From NCBI GenBank assembly GCA_002479485.1, contig DLNM01000035.1, forward strand, positions 62,726-126,725: 64,000 nt of DNA, read 5' to 3'. The translations under genes and the position numbers were made by a program. This document shows positions 43,975 to 53,898 of the stretch, one piece after another. The notes beneath the pieces are model-generated. The model had not been told where the DNA came from, did no database searches, and saw only the letters and a program-made list of their open reading frames with translations. Origin of the DNA: Firmicutes bacterium UBA7510 (GTDB taxonomy: Bacteria; Bacillota; Clostridia; Tissierellales; Sedimentibacteraceae). Each line of letters opens with the position of its first letter. Within the stretch, counting starts at the first letter, position 1.

Positions 43975-44664
43975 ATGAAAAAAGAATCCCTTTTTTTAGT
44001 AAAAGCGATTGCCATAGATTATTATGGAACGTTGGTTGATGTTGGGCATCCATTTCTCGAAATTCGAAAATGGTTTACAAGTACATACAATGATTCCACT
44101 GATGACATTAATGGCATATATATATCCTTTATGAAGGAGCATGCAAAATTACTATTTGATAAGGAGTTTTATTTAGGACAAGTTCTATTAATGAATAGTT
44201 ATAAAAAAACTTGTGATAAATATAATATAAAATTTATGCCGGCAGAGTTTAATAGATTAATTATTAATCTATTTACAGAATCGCCAGCTTTTTTAGGTGC
44301 TCAGCGTACAATTGAAAATTTAAGAAAACATTATCCGGTTTTATTATTAACTAATGCTGATAATCAAATTTTGTATAAATCTATAGAAAAGCAGGGATTT
44401 AAATTTGATTATATTGTATCCTCAGAAGATATGCGATGTAATAAACCAGATATTAAGTTATTTCAAAGGGCTTGTGAGTTATTACATACTCCAGCAGAAC
44501 ATGTGGTAATGATTGGAGATTCATTAACAGATGATGTGCAAGGAGCTATGTCATATGGCATGCAATCAATATGGATAAACACAAATGATTCAATGGATAA
44601 AGAGTCCGTTTTACAATTGTCATCAGTTTGTGACATAGAGTCAATTCTTTGTAAAACTCGTTGA
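43975..44664 (+). CDS. HAD-superfamily hydrolase (haloacid dehalogenase type)
   Basis: 229 aa. Motif I is IDYYGTLVD: the nucleophilic Asp is kept and the second Asp is Tyr, the pattern of 2-haloacid-dehalogenase-like and some phosphatase HADs. LLLTNAD (motif II), KPDIKLF (motif III Lys) and MIGDSLTDDVQGA (motif IV) are present, with a cap between. ATG 43975 follows GGTGATG; the GTG at 43945 overlaps the ABC fusion gene. It probably removes phosphate from a pathway intermediate or does housekeeping; the substrate is unknown. Confidence 0.8.
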   Translation: MKKESLFLVKAIAIDYYGTLVDVGHPFLEIRKWFTSTYNDSTDDINGIYISFMKEHAKLLFDKEFYLGQVLLMNSYKKTCDKYNIKFMPAEFNRLIINLFTESPAFLGAQRTIENLRKHYPVLLLTNADNQILYKSIEKQGFKFDYIVSSEDMRCNKPDIKLFQRACELLHTPAEHVVMIGDSLTDDVQGAMSYGMQSIWINTNDSMDKESVLQLSSVCDIESILCKTR

Positions 44665-44699
44665 TACTATATAATAAATATTATAGAGGATTAGTTAAG

Positions 44700-45878
44700 A
44701 TGAATAATAATAAACAACCAAATAGCCGGGTAGTAGTAGTAACCGCGCAAAGAAGTGCGATTAGTAAAATTCCTGGTATATTAAATTATGTTAAAGAAGT
44801 AGATTTATTGGCTACAGTATTCAAAACTGTATCGGGAGGACTACACGAATGGATTGATACAGCAATAACAGGGAGCTCATTCCCCGTGGAAAGGGACAAT
44901 CTATGTCGAAAAGCAGTCTTAGCGTCAGGTATGCCTTCACGTATTAGTTGCTCAACTATTAGCAAAACATGTGCTTCGTCAGATGAGGCTTTATATATGG
45001 CATATACCAAAATAATAACAGGAAAATCACGAGCGGTTTTGGTAGGAGGTTGTGAAAAAGTTAGCAATTCTGCATATGTTTTACGACATATGAAGAATAG
45101 AGTAAGTGATTCTACAAAAGGACATTTACCTCTTTTGTGTGATGTCAAACAAAGCTATGAAGAGAATGATATGCATTATATAGCTGAAATAGTTGCTAAA
45201 AAGCTAAATATTTCACTAGAGGATCAAAATTATTTTGCAACAAAAAGCAGGGAAAATGCGAGAAAAGCATTTGAATCACATTACTTTGAAAAAGAGATTA
45301 TACCTATCCCATATTCAGATGAAAATAATAATTTTTTTGATGGTGATGAGTTAGTACAACAAATAATAAATGAAAAATATATAGATGATAAAACACCAAT
45401 ATTTGTTCAAGATGGTACACTAACTAACTATAATACCTCACCAATGTGTGATTGTGCAGTTGCCATGGTAGTTATGGACTATGAAACTGCTAAATCAGCC
45501 GGATTAAAGTATTTAGTTGAAATTCAAGATGTTTCATGTATTGGAGTATCAAGTGATGAATCAGGCATGGCTATGGAAAAATGTGTAGAAAAAATTCTTT
45601 GGGAAAATCATCTTGATAAAAATGAAATTGGATTATATGAAATAAATGAATCTTTTGCAGCTCAAGCTATTGCAGTTATTCGAGCATTAGGAGTAAATCC
45701 TAATTGTGTTAATGTCAATGGAGGAAACCTTGCACTTGGGTATCCAATTGGAGCATCTGGTATACGAATGTGTGTTACATTGATACATGAAATGATTCGT
45801 TCACAAGTAGAGTACGGTATTAGTGTAATGTGTGGGGGAGGAGAAATGGCAAATGCTGTTTTATTTAGAAATGCATAA
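44700..45878 (+). CDS. Thiolase-like protein with His-to-Tyr active-site change
   Basis: 392 aa with full thiolase layout: nucleophile C91 (SKTCASSDEAL), N316 (NESFAA) and C378 (VMCGGGEMANA). The last two, and the GHP position, fall at the standard Zoogloea numbers N316, C378 and H348. The GHP motif reads GYP, so H348 is Tyr. H348 normally activates the nucleophilic Cys, so classical thiolysis/condensation may be impaired or redirected. ATG 44700 has GAGG upstream; the earlier in-frame start at 44661 does not. In this cluster it could supply or edit an acyl starter or make C-C bonds on a carrier. Confidence 0.85.
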   Translation: MNNNKQPNSRVVVVTAQRSAISKIPGILNYVKEVDLLATVFKTVSGGLHEWIDTAITGSSFPVERDNLCRKAVLASGMPSRISCSTISKTCASSDEALYMAYTKIITGKSRAVLVGGCEKVSNSAYVLRHMKNRVSDSTKGHLPLLCDVKQSYEENDMHYIAEIVAKKLNISLEDQNYFATKSRENARKAFESHYFEKEIIPIPYSDENNNFFDGDELVQQIINEKYIDDKTPIFVQDGTLTNYNTSPMCDCAVAMVVMDYETAKSAGLKYLVEIQDVSCIGVSSDESGMAMEKCVEKILWENHLDKNEIGLYEINESFAAQAIAVIRALGVNPNCVNVNGGNLALGYPIGASGIRMCVTLIHEMIRSQVEYGISVMCGGGEMANAVLFRNA

Positions 45879-45946
45879 TTGTAGTGATAATAATAAAGGA
45901 CAAATAATATATTATAAAACTTATATTAACGATTGAAGGAAAGTAT

Positions 45947-48900
45947 ATGAAGAAATATCAGCTTACAAACGCACAGAAAAGAATATGGTATGCTCAAAAA
46001 AAATATGGTACAAGTCCAGTATTTAATATAGGTGGTCGTGTATTAATAAAGGGTAATGCGAACCTTAATTTGCTTGCTCAATCTTTCCAGGTTTTCATTG
46101 AACAAAATGATGCATTACGTATTAGATTGTATGAAGAATATAGTCAAGTTTTTCAAATAGTAACAAATACTTTAGAACAGATTGAAATTATTGACTTCTC
46201 TGAAAATGCAAATGCTATGGAACGATGTGATGAATGGTGTAAAAAAAAATTAACAGAATCTTTTAGTATGATAGGCTCACCTCTGTATTTTTTTTGCGTA
46301 TTTAAACTTTCAGAAAGCTTAACCGGATACTTTGTTAAGTTTCACCATATAATTGCAGATGGTTGGTCGATGGAGTTATTGACTGAGCAGATTGTTCAAA
46401 ATTATGAATGTTTGTTATCCGGAAAAGAACCGAAAACAACAAGGCCTTCCTATATGGATTATGTAACACACGAATCCACACTGTCATGGGAAAAAGAGAG
46501 TATATATTGGCAGAAAAATGCTGAATTGCTCTCTGATATGAGTATATCTATAAATAATAATCTAGAGGCAAGGCGAAAATCATTTTCTCTTGATTTTAAT
46601 CTTCAAAAGAGGCTCTCTGATTTTATAAAGCAAAAAAGAATTACATGGAATGTATTTTTTATTGGCTTACTTCAAATATTCCAATATAAAAAAACAGGTC
46701 AAAAGGTTTCATCTACAGGCATTCCATTTTTGGCACGATCAAGTAAACAAGAATATATGACATTTGGCACATTTACAAATACACTTCCATTCTGTAGTTG
46801 TTTAAATGAGAAACTGACAGTTAGTGAGCATTATATGGTTTTAACTAAGCAACTAAAGGAGGCATATGAGAATCAATATTATCCAGTAAATTTATTAGTG
46901 CAAAATATACAAGCAATCAAGAGAGAAGGAATGCTTTATCATACCTGTATTAATTATTATAATACAACATTAACAAACAAGTTATGTGATTTTTTACTTG
47001 AAAATAGTGAGTTTCATCGTGGATGCCAGGAACAACCGTTACAAGTTATAATACGTCATTGGAATAGAAACAAAATTCAACTTGACTTTGATTATCAGAC
47101 TGGTATTTATTCAGATAAACAAATACAAACTATGTATGAGCAATGGGTGTTACTTATTGAACAAATCATTGCTAATCCGTTGAAACAAATTAGTAGTTTA
47201 TGCCTTATATCTGATGAAGATAAGCAGAAACTTATTACCTCAGCTATTAATAATACTAATAAACAACCAGTATCATGGATCCAATGTATGAATAATTGGA
47301 TTACTAATACACCAGATGAGATTGCTGTTTCGCAGGGTGACAAATCATGGACATATGCACAGTTTTATAATGAAATTAAGCAACTTATTATATATTATAA
47401 GGCTTCTGGAATTAAAAAAGGTGATATTGTTATGACAGCACTCCCCCATGAAATAAAAAGTATTGCAGCAATATATGCAATCATATTATGTGGTGCTGTC
47501 TATTTGCCTGTTTCGCAGGAATGGCCTATTGAACGAATAAAAGAAATTCAACAAGACTGTAAGGCTCGCTTCTTGATTAGTGAATCTATCAGTCTGCCGA
47601 ATGTATATACACTTTCTATGCAGTATAAAATAAATAAAAATTCAACTTTAACCAAGTTTAGCATTCCTGATGGTGAAGATAATGCCTATATAATTTACAC
47701 ATCTGGATCAACTGGAAAACCTAAAGGTGTAATAATTCGACACCGTAGCTTAAACAACTATTTACAGTGGGCTGGTAATACATACAGCATAATGCAACAT
47801 GATGTGTATGCATTGTTTTCAGCGTTTACATTTGATTTCACGTTTACCGCCCTTTTTGCACCAATGATGAGTGGCGGCGAAATTCGTATATATCAAAGTA
47901 CATCTGAGCAACCAAATGTTTTTAAGAATATACTTTGTGAGAATCGAGTTACTATACTAAAAATTACCCCAAGCCATATAGGACTCATAAAAAGTGTAGA
48001 GCATCATAATGACTCCATTCATACTTTTATTGTTGGTGGTGAAGATCTTAAGACCCATAGTTGTGAAACACTTCTAACAAAATTTAATACCGTGCTGCGA
48101 ATTTATAATGAGTATGGGCCAACAGAATCAACAGTCGGCTGCATTGTTTATAAATATGATCCTCAGAAAGATAGAGAAAATACAGTTCCAATTGGAAAAC
48201 CAATTAACGGTGTTCAAGCTTTTTTATTTGATAAGGATGGAGTGCTTTTACCTTATGATACAAAAGCTGAATTAATCCTTGGTGGAGAAGGATTGACTTG
48301 TGGTTATTGCAATAAGTCAGAAAACTCTGAAAAATTCATTGCTAATGACTTGTTGCCAGGTAAAATCTTATATAGGACAGGCGACCTTGCTTATATGAAT
48401 GATCAAGGTATATATGTATATTGTGGGAGAATTGATGACGAGCTAAAAATACGTGGATACAGAATCAACCCAGGTGAACTTGAATGTAAAGCAATGGAAA
48501 GCAAGATGGTTTTAGAAGCATCAGCTAAAACTATTACAATTCAAGGTAGCACAAATTTGTATTTATATATTGTTAGTGCAGATTGCTATCAAGAAAAAGA
48601 ATTTAAAGATTGGTTAGCACAAAAACTACCAGGATATATGATTCCAAAAGGAATCATAAAACTTGATGCAATGCCGTTGACGATTCATGGTAAAATTGAT
48701 AAATCTAGGTTGCCAGAATGGAAACCATATCAATGCGATATTTCATTTATTGCACAAACAAAAGAGGAAGAAGTGTTATTCAATATATGGAATGAACTGT
48801 TGTCAGATGGAGTGAATATCAACTCTGATTCGAACTTTTACGCACTCGGTGGAGATTCTATAAAAGGCATTCAACTCTCATCAAGAATCATTGAATATGG

Positions 48901-50329
48901 ATATGAGTTAAAAGTAGTCGATATTTTGACAAATCCAATATTTAGTGAAATGGTAAAATGTATAACCAAAGCACAAGAGCCACTGGAAGATGAAAAAATA
49001 TCTGAAGAGCCATTTAAAGGGTTGCCAATCATCCAATGGTTTTTCAATCAAGGTTTTGAGAATTCTGAAAAATATAATCATTCAGTAGTTTTGAAGTTAA
49101 AGCATAATGTTAATGTAAATTGTTTAGAAAAAGTACTAAATATTATGATAACTCATCATGATTCATTACGAATAAATAAAACATCTGAAAGTAACCAATT
49201 ATTTTATAATCCTGTTCATTTAACACATTCTGTAAAAATCACCGCAATTAATGCTAAAAGTCATGGATGGGTTAATATTGAGTCTGAAATTCAAGATTCA
49301 ATATGCGTTGAATTTAATCTTGAAAAGGATTTGTTGTTTCGAATATATTTGATTTTTGCCAATGAAGAACAATATATATTATTTATTTTTCATCACATAA
49401 TTATTGATGGTGTTTCATGGCAGATATTTCTTCATGATGTTAGCCTATTACTTGACGAAAATAAGGCAAGTGTGAAACAATGTTTACCTCATAAAACAGT
49501 TTCATATGCAAGATTTGCACATGAATACAATGAAAGATTTAACAAATCAATGCTTTCTACTACTGTTATGAATAATGATATAGGTATAAATGTAACACAG
49601 CAAAGAAAAATAAAATATGAAGATTATATTGTTGTTGAAAAAGTACTTAGCAGTGAGTTAACACATAACTTGATGGGACCAGCAAATATAACTTATAACA
49701 CTAAACCAAATGAATTAATTATAGCTGCATTAGCATTGACTATTCAACATTTTACTAATAATGATCAGATTGAGATAGATATTGAGTCTCATGGAAGAGA
49801 TATACTTCCAGATATTGATGTCAGAAGAACAATTGGTTGGTTCACAGCAATTAATCCTGTAATTTTAACTATTGATAATAGTGAACTTAAGAAACAAATA
49901 ATTGATTTAAAAGAACAGCTTCGACGATACGAAACTTATAAGTATATAGGAATTAATAAATTAATGCCTTTAAATGATAAATCCAAACCTAAGATTAGAT
50001 TGAATTATATGGGCGATCTAGTTGAAATCAATAACCATCACTGGGAGTTAATTGATTATGAATGGGAAAATAATATAGCATCTCAAAATAAATCTTCATA
50101 TTTAATAGATATAAATCTCTTACAGTTACAAGGATATTTACGTATGACAATTGCTTTCTCACAAGCATGTAGCGAACAAAAAGACATAATCTTTTCATAT
50201 TTGATTAATACATTAGAGATTATAATCAAACATTGTTTGCAAACAAAAGAGTTAGTTTTAACACCATCTGATTTTAATATGGTTGATTTGAGACAAGATG
50301 ACATCAACTCAATTGTACAACAATTATAA
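45947..50329 (+). CDS. NRPS initiation module: starter C - A(Asn) - T - E
   Basis: 1460 aa. Condensation domain (1-430; HHIIADG near 133) at the very N-terminus, expected to take a fatty-acyl donor. Adenylation domain (445-945; YTSGSTGKPKG, NEYGPTE, YRTGD, GKIDK). T domain (965-1035; LGGDSI, Ser about 970). Epimerisation domain (1045-1455; HHIIIDGVSW near 1149). The binding-pocket residues aligned to GrsA read D F T K I G E V G K; the classical Asn code is DLTKIGEVGK. The product should be N-acyl-D-Asn, the prodrug cap that the ZmaM-like peptidase upstream would remove. No thioesterase, so the chain passes to a downstream enzyme. GAAGGAAAG precedes the ATG. Confidence 0.93.
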   Translation: MKKYQLTNAQKRIWYAQKKYGTSPVFNIGGRVLIKGNANLNLLAQSFQVFIEQNDALRIRLYEEYSQVFQIVTNTLEQIEIIDFSENANAMERCDEWCKKKLTESFSMIGSPLYFFCVFKLSESLTGYFVKFHHIIADGWSMELLTEQIVQNYECLLSGKEPKTTRPSYMDYVTHESTLSWEKESIYWQKNAELLSDMSISINNNLEARRKSFSLDFNLQKRLSDFIKQKRITWNVFFIGLLQIFQYKKTGQKVSSTGIPFLARSSKQEYMTFGTFTNTLPFCSCLNEKLTVSEHYMVLTKQLKEAYENQYYPVNLLVQNIQAIKREGMLYHTCINYYNTTLTNKLCDFLLENSEFHRGCQEQPLQVIIRHWNRNKIQLDFDYQTGIYSDKQIQTMYEQWVLLIEQIIANPLKQISSLCLISDEDKQKLITSAINNTNKQPVSWIQCMNNWITNTPDEIAVSQGDKSWTYAQFYNEIKQLIIYYKASGIKKGDIVMTALPHEIKSIAAIYAIILCGAVYLPVSQEWPIERIKEIQQDCKARFLISESISLPNVYTLSMQYKINKNSTLTKFSIPDGEDNAYIIYTSGSTGKPKGVIIRHRSLNNYLQWAGNTYSIMQHDVYALFSAFTFDFTFTALFAPMMSGGEIRIYQSTSEQPNVFKNILCENRVTILKITPSHIGLIKSVEHHNDSIHTFIVGGEDLKTHSCETLLTKFNTVLRIYNEYGPTESTVGCIVYKYDPQKDRENTVPIGKPINGVQAFLFDKDGVLLPYDTKAELILGGEGLTCGYCNKSENSEKFIANDLLPGKILYRTGDLAYMNDQGIYVYCGRIDDELKIRGYRINPGELECKAMESKMVLEASAKTITIQGSTNLYLYIVSADCYQEKEFKDWLAQKLPGYMIPKGIIKLDAMPLTIHGKIDKSRLPEWKPYQCDISFIAQTKEEEVLFNIWNELLSDGVNINSDSNFYALGGDSIKGIQLSSRIIEYGYELKVVDILTNPIFSEMVKCITKAQEPLEDEKISEEPFKGLPIIQWFFNQGFENSEKYNHSVVLKLKHNVNVNCLEKVLNIMITHHDSLRINKTSESNQLFYNPVHLTHSVKITAINAKSHGWVNIESEIQDSICVEFNLEKDLLFRIYLIFANEEQYILFIFHHIIIDGVSWQIFLHDVSLLLDENKASVKQCLPHKTVSYARFAHEYNERFNKSMLSTTVMNNDIGINVTQQRKIKYEDYIVVEKVLSSELTHNLMGPANITYNTKPNELIIAALALTIQHFTNNDQIEIDIESHGRDILPDIDVRRTIGWFTAINPVILTIDNSELKKQIIDLKEQLRRYETYKYIGINKLMPLNDKSKPKIRLNYMGDLVEINNHHWELIDYEWENNIASQNKSSYLIDINLLQLQGYLRMTIAFSQACSEQKDIIFSYLINTLEIIIKHCLQTKELVLTPSDFNMVDLRQDDINSIVQQL

Positions 50330-50354
50330 TATCGAATGAAAGGCATATAAAGTG

Positions 50355-51023
50355 ATGGATGTTTTACTAAAAAATTTTAGAATTAAGTGTATTATAGTAG
50401 CGATAGATTTAGAATTTCTCGCCCTTATTAAGCAGCTTAATATTGTAGACAAGCATATAAAAAAAGTTAATAACGAGTGTATCATTGCTGAGTGTATTGA
50501 CAGAAAAATTGTTGTCGCACAAGCCGGAGTAGGAAAAGCAAAAGCTGAAGAATGTACAAAATTATTGCATGAAAATTATCCTTATATAAGTGGTTTTGTA
50601 TCAGCAGGACTTGCAGGCGCTCTTTCAGAACAATTGACTATAGGAGACATCATAGTAGGAGATTCTATTACATATATTGAACAGGAAGAACATAAGATAA
50701 TAAAATTTTTAGATACAATAAAAATACCTACAATAGAAAGTTTTAATGTTAAATATGGATCGATTGCATGTAGTGATGAGTTTATCAACGATACAAAAAT
50801 AAAACAATATTTAATGAATGAATATAAAGCAATTTGTGTTGAAATGGAAAGTAGTGGTGTTTTAAATTTTGCAAATAAAAAAGGTACTTCATTTCTAGCA
50901 ATAAAGGTTATCAGTGATAATGCTAATGAAAAGGCTATACGCTCTATTATTCGTTCGTATATAAATGCATGCAATACATTGGCGTGTTATTTAGATCAAA
51001 TAATAGATAATATATGGAATTAG
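50355..51023 (+). CDS. MTA/SAH nucleosidase-like protein (PNP/UDP phosphorylase family)
   Basis: 222 aa. GVGKAKAEE and VSAGLAGAL near the start of the fold and AICVEMESSGVLNFANKK with VISDNAN near the end match MTAN-type nucleosidases (the ME motif contacts ribose and SDNA carries the catalytic Asp). It would remove 5'-deoxyadenosine, MTA or SAH, products of SAM enzymes that inhibit radical SAM catalysis, which fits two radical SAM proteins in this cluster. Start ATG 50355 or the adjoining GTG 50352. The sequence is divergent. Confidence 0.75.
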   Translation: MDVLLKNFRIKCIIVAIDLEFLALIKQLNIVDKHIKKVNNECIIAECIDRKIVVAQAGVGKAKAEECTKLLHENYPYISGFVSAGLAGALSEQLTIGDIIVGDSITYIEQEEHKIIKFLDTIKIPTIESFNVKYGSIACSDEFINDTKIKQYLMNEYKAICVEMESSGVLNFANKKGTSFLAIKVISDNANEKAIRSIIRSYINACNTLACYLDQIIDNIWN

Positions 51024-51083
51024 CATTTTGATGACATATCATTTTTATATAATATAAATTTCTGAAAAGAAAGGATGATCATA

Positions 51084-52184
51084 ATGAAAATAAATTCTGC
51101 TGTAAATATAGAACAAATAGAAAATGACTATCATATCACGATAAACTTAGTTGATATATGTCAACATGATTTATTAATATCTTATATTAACGATTTAAAA
51201 GAGTTTATTGTTAAACATGATATTTTTATAATATATCAAAAAATATATAGAAATTGTAATCCGGAGATAGCAAAAATTATAGAAGAAAATTTACAGTGGG
51301 AACGACAAATAAATGCTCCTATAACTTTTGCTTTGTCTTATGATTCACCTTATGAAACATCGGCAATTGGTGTTCATTTGTATGGGAAAAATAAAAGTGA
51401 AATTATTAATATTAAAACAAGTAAAAGTAACGATTGCGCATATATCCAATATGATAGTGGAGGAATGAACTATCTATATGGTTATCATATATTTGATCGT
51501 CCTGAAGAGGGATTCAATCAATTGAATTTAAAACTTATTGAACATAATTATAAAGCATCAGATATTGTTAGAACATGGTTTTACTTAAATAATATTTTAA
51601 CGGAATATCAGAGCTTTAACCAGGCCAGGAATCATTTTTTTGCTTTAAATAAGATTTCTTATAAAGTAGATTCAAAGGATTTACCAGCTAGTACATGTAT
51701 AGGAGGAAAAACATGTTATGGTAAGAGTGTGATAATGATCGCAGCAGCGCATTGTGATAATGAGTTGTTAACTAAACAAAGAGTATATAACAATATGCAA
51801 AATGAAGCAGAAGGAAATAATTATTTATATCAACCTTCATTTAGTAGAGCAATGATGATTCTTGGTTATAATAGAAAAGAACTGCAAATTTCTGGTACAG
51901 CAAGCATTGGAACAGATGGTCAAACAAAATTTTTAAATAACCCTTATAAACAGATTGAACTCACACTAAGAAATATTATAAATATTCTCGATGAAGTTGG
52001 AATGCAAATGTGTGACATTGTTGAAAGTAATGTTTACATTAAATCAAAACAATATTATTCAATATTCATAGATATATGCAAGCAACTAAAAATTAGCTTT
52101 CCATATGTATGTGTTATTAGTGATGTATGTCGTGATGATTTATTATTTGAAATTGATGGAATTGCGAAAATAAAGAAAGGATAA
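51084..52184 (+). CDS. Chorismatase/RidA-superfamily protein (FkbO/Hyg5-like)
   Basis: 366 aa, two YjgF/RidA-like halves. VRTWFYLNNILTEYQSFNQARNHFF, PASTCIGGK, SGTASIGTDGQ and the C-terminal CRDDLLFEIDGIA follow the pattern of chorismatases, which cleave chorismate to 3-hydroxybenzoate or 3,4-dihydroxy-cyclohexadienoate plus pyruvate. In PKS/NRPS clusters these make starter acids. Divergence is high, so a different Rid-type reaction is possible. ATG 51084 lies 9 bases after AAAGG; ATG 51075 overlaps that site. Confidence 0.7.
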   Translation: MKINSAVNIEQIENDYHITINLVDICQHDLLISYINDLKEFIVKHDIFIIYQKIYRNCNPEIAKIIEENLQWERQINAPITFALSYDSPYETSAIGVHLYGKNKSEIINIKTSKSNDCAYIQYDSGGMNYLYGYHIFDRPEEGFNQLNLKLIEHNYKASDIVRTWFYLNNILTEYQSFNQARNHFFALNKISYKVDSKDLPASTCIGGKTCYGKSVIMIAAAHCDNELLTKQRVYNNMQNEAEGNNYLYQPSFSRAMMILGYNRKELQISGTASIGTDGQTKFLNNPYKQIELTLRNIINILDEVGMQMCDIVESNVYIKSKQYYSIFIDICKQLKISFPYVCVISDVCRDDLLFEIDGIAKIKKG

Positions 52185-52188
52185 TGCA

Positions 52189-53817
52189 ATGGAAGGTATT
52201 ATGCGTACAAATGAAATAATAAAACAAGTAGACTTAGTGGTTGTAATAACTGGTGATGATAAGAATACCAGTTTTCTTGGAGTAAATGAGTATATGGGTA
52301 TAGGATATATAAAATCTTATCTCGAAAGTAAAGGGATTCAAACTAATATAAATATTTTGCAAAATGTGCAGACTGAATATATTAAACAAAAGTTTGAGCA
52401 AACTCCTCAATTTATAGGATTATGTATGTATTCAGACAATGTTCATGAAGTAATTGAAGCAGCCAATTGCTTTAAGTCTTTATATCCAACAGTTAAAATA
52501 GCTGTAGGCGGACCACAGGTAAATAACTTCGAAGAACAGATTCTTAAAGATAATACATGTTTTGATATGGTAACATCCTATGAGGCAGAAGAAACATATT
52601 TAGAGATTGTTGAAAGAATTAACACTCGAAAAAGCCTACAGGGATGTCTAGGAGTAACATATCGTGATAACGGCAAAATTATTCGCAATCCTTTCCGAAG
52701 TCCTATCGTAGACCTAGACTCTCTTCCATTTCCGTCACGATATATTCATGAACATAATAGTCAACAATATCTTTATTTAACTGGAAGCCGTGGATGCTTA
52801 GGTGGTTGTAGTTTTTGTGGAGAAACATCTGCAAAAAAGGATATAGGAAGACCATTTATTCGTTTAAGAAGCCCTAAATCTGTAGTAGATGAAATGGAGG
52901 GTCTAGTCAATAAGTATAAAATGCATGCTTTTAGATTTACTGATGCAACTTTTGAAGATACTAATGATGGCACAGGTATACAGCGAGCTGAAACCATTTA
53001 TGATGAAATAATATCTCGTAATTTGCATGTCAGTTTGCATTTGTTTACAAGAGCAGAAATTGTAGACAAAGCGCCAGCTTCGTATTATCAAAAAGCAAAA
53101 AAAGCAGGCGTAGAGTGTTTCTATGTTGGTATTGAATCTGGCAGTAGTGAAGATATTCAACTATATAATAAACGTACGACAATAGAAAAAAATCACAAAG
53201 CAATTAAAGTTATTCGTGATTCTGGAATTCATGTCGGTATAGGTTTTATTAATTTTAATCCGTTCAGTACTTTTTCAACTATAAAGCATAATATAGATTT
53301 CTTACATGAAAGTGGATTTGGTCATGTATTTTATCTTGCTCAAACACGATTGGAACTTTTACCTCAGTCTTATTTGATTAAACAATTGCAAAAAGATGGA
53401 CTGATAATAGGTGATTTTGATTACAAATCTCATTTTTATAATTATTATTTTAAAGATAATAAAATGTATCAACTATATTTACTGTTTAAAAAGGCATATA
53501 CTGCTTCACCAATATATTTTATGGATACTTTATCTGGCATGAATCGCGTCTTTGCTAGCAACAATCAAGATAACAAAAATATTGGAAAAATAATGCATCA
53601 TTTTACAGAGTTAGATGATGTTTGTCGTAAATACGATGATATCAACTACAAATTTGCTAATAAAGCTATTGATATGTGTGCCAACGGTGCAACACAAGAT
53701 CAACTCGACAAGTTACTAGAACAGACAAATTTAAATGGAATTTATGATGAGTATCTTTCATTATATAATTTAATTAATATACGAGTTGTTAAGGAACGTC
53801 TTGCAAAAATATTATAA
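52189..53817 (+). CDS. B12-binding-type radical SAM enzyme
   Basis: 542 aa. The N-terminal cobalamin-binding-like Rossmann domain (about 15-150; YMGIGYIKSYLESKGI, AVGGPQV) precedes a radical SAM barrel with CLGGCSFC (C203, C207, C210) holding the [4Fe-4S] cluster. FYVGIESGS is the usual substrate/SAM strand. A C-terminal helical domain follows (about 420-542). Class-B methylases and ring-forming enzymes share this layout. B12 His motif DxHxxG is not seen, so cobalamin may bind base-off or be absent. It may methylate or rearrange a carrier-bound intermediate without oxygen. Confidence 0.88.
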   Translation: MEGIMRTNEIIKQVDLVVVITGDDKNTSFLGVNEYMGIGYIKSYLESKGIQTNINILQNVQTEYIKQKFEQTPQFIGLCMYSDNVHEVIEAANCFKSLYPTVKIAVGGPQVNNFEEQILKDNTCFDMVTSYEAEETYLEIVERINTRKSLQGCLGVTYRDNGKIIRNPFRSPIVDLDSLPFPSRYIHEHNSQQYLYLTGSRGCLGGCSFCGETSAKKDIGRPFIRLRSPKSVVDEMEGLVNKYKMHAFRFTDATFEDTNDGTGIQRAETIYDEIISRNLHVSLHLFTRAEIVDKAPASYYQKAKKAGVECFYVGIESGSSEDIQLYNKRTTIEKNHKAIKVIRDSGIHVGIGFINFNPFSTFSTIKHNIDFLHESGFGHVFYLAQTRLELLPQSYLIKQLQKDGLIIGDFDYKSHFYNYYFKDNKMYQLYLLFKKAYTASPIYFMDTLSGMNRVFASNNQDNKNIGKIMHHFTELDDVCRKYDDINYKFANKAIDMCANGATQDQLDKLLEQTNLNGIYDEYLSLYNLINIRVVKERLAKIL

Positions 53818-53825
53818 AAGCTGTA

Positions 53826-53857
53826 TCTACCTTTCATAATTATAATGTAAAGGTAGA
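53826..53857 (+). terminator. Hairpin after the radical SAM gene
   Basis: TCTACCTTT (53826-53834) / AAAGGTAGA (53849-53857), 9 bp, 14-nt loop; a T-run comes only 7 bases later. It may be a weak terminator or mRNA-stability element inside the cluster. Confidence 0.4.
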
Positions 53858-53898
53858 AAATCAATTTTTATATAAAATTTTATTTTGAGGAGTTTATT

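Noticed and set aside
40546..45878. Aminomalonyl- or hydroxymalonyl-ACP pathway as in zwittermicin/colibactin
   Set aside because: A free carrier is present, but the dehydrogenase, dedicated A domain and acyltransferase genes are not in the window.
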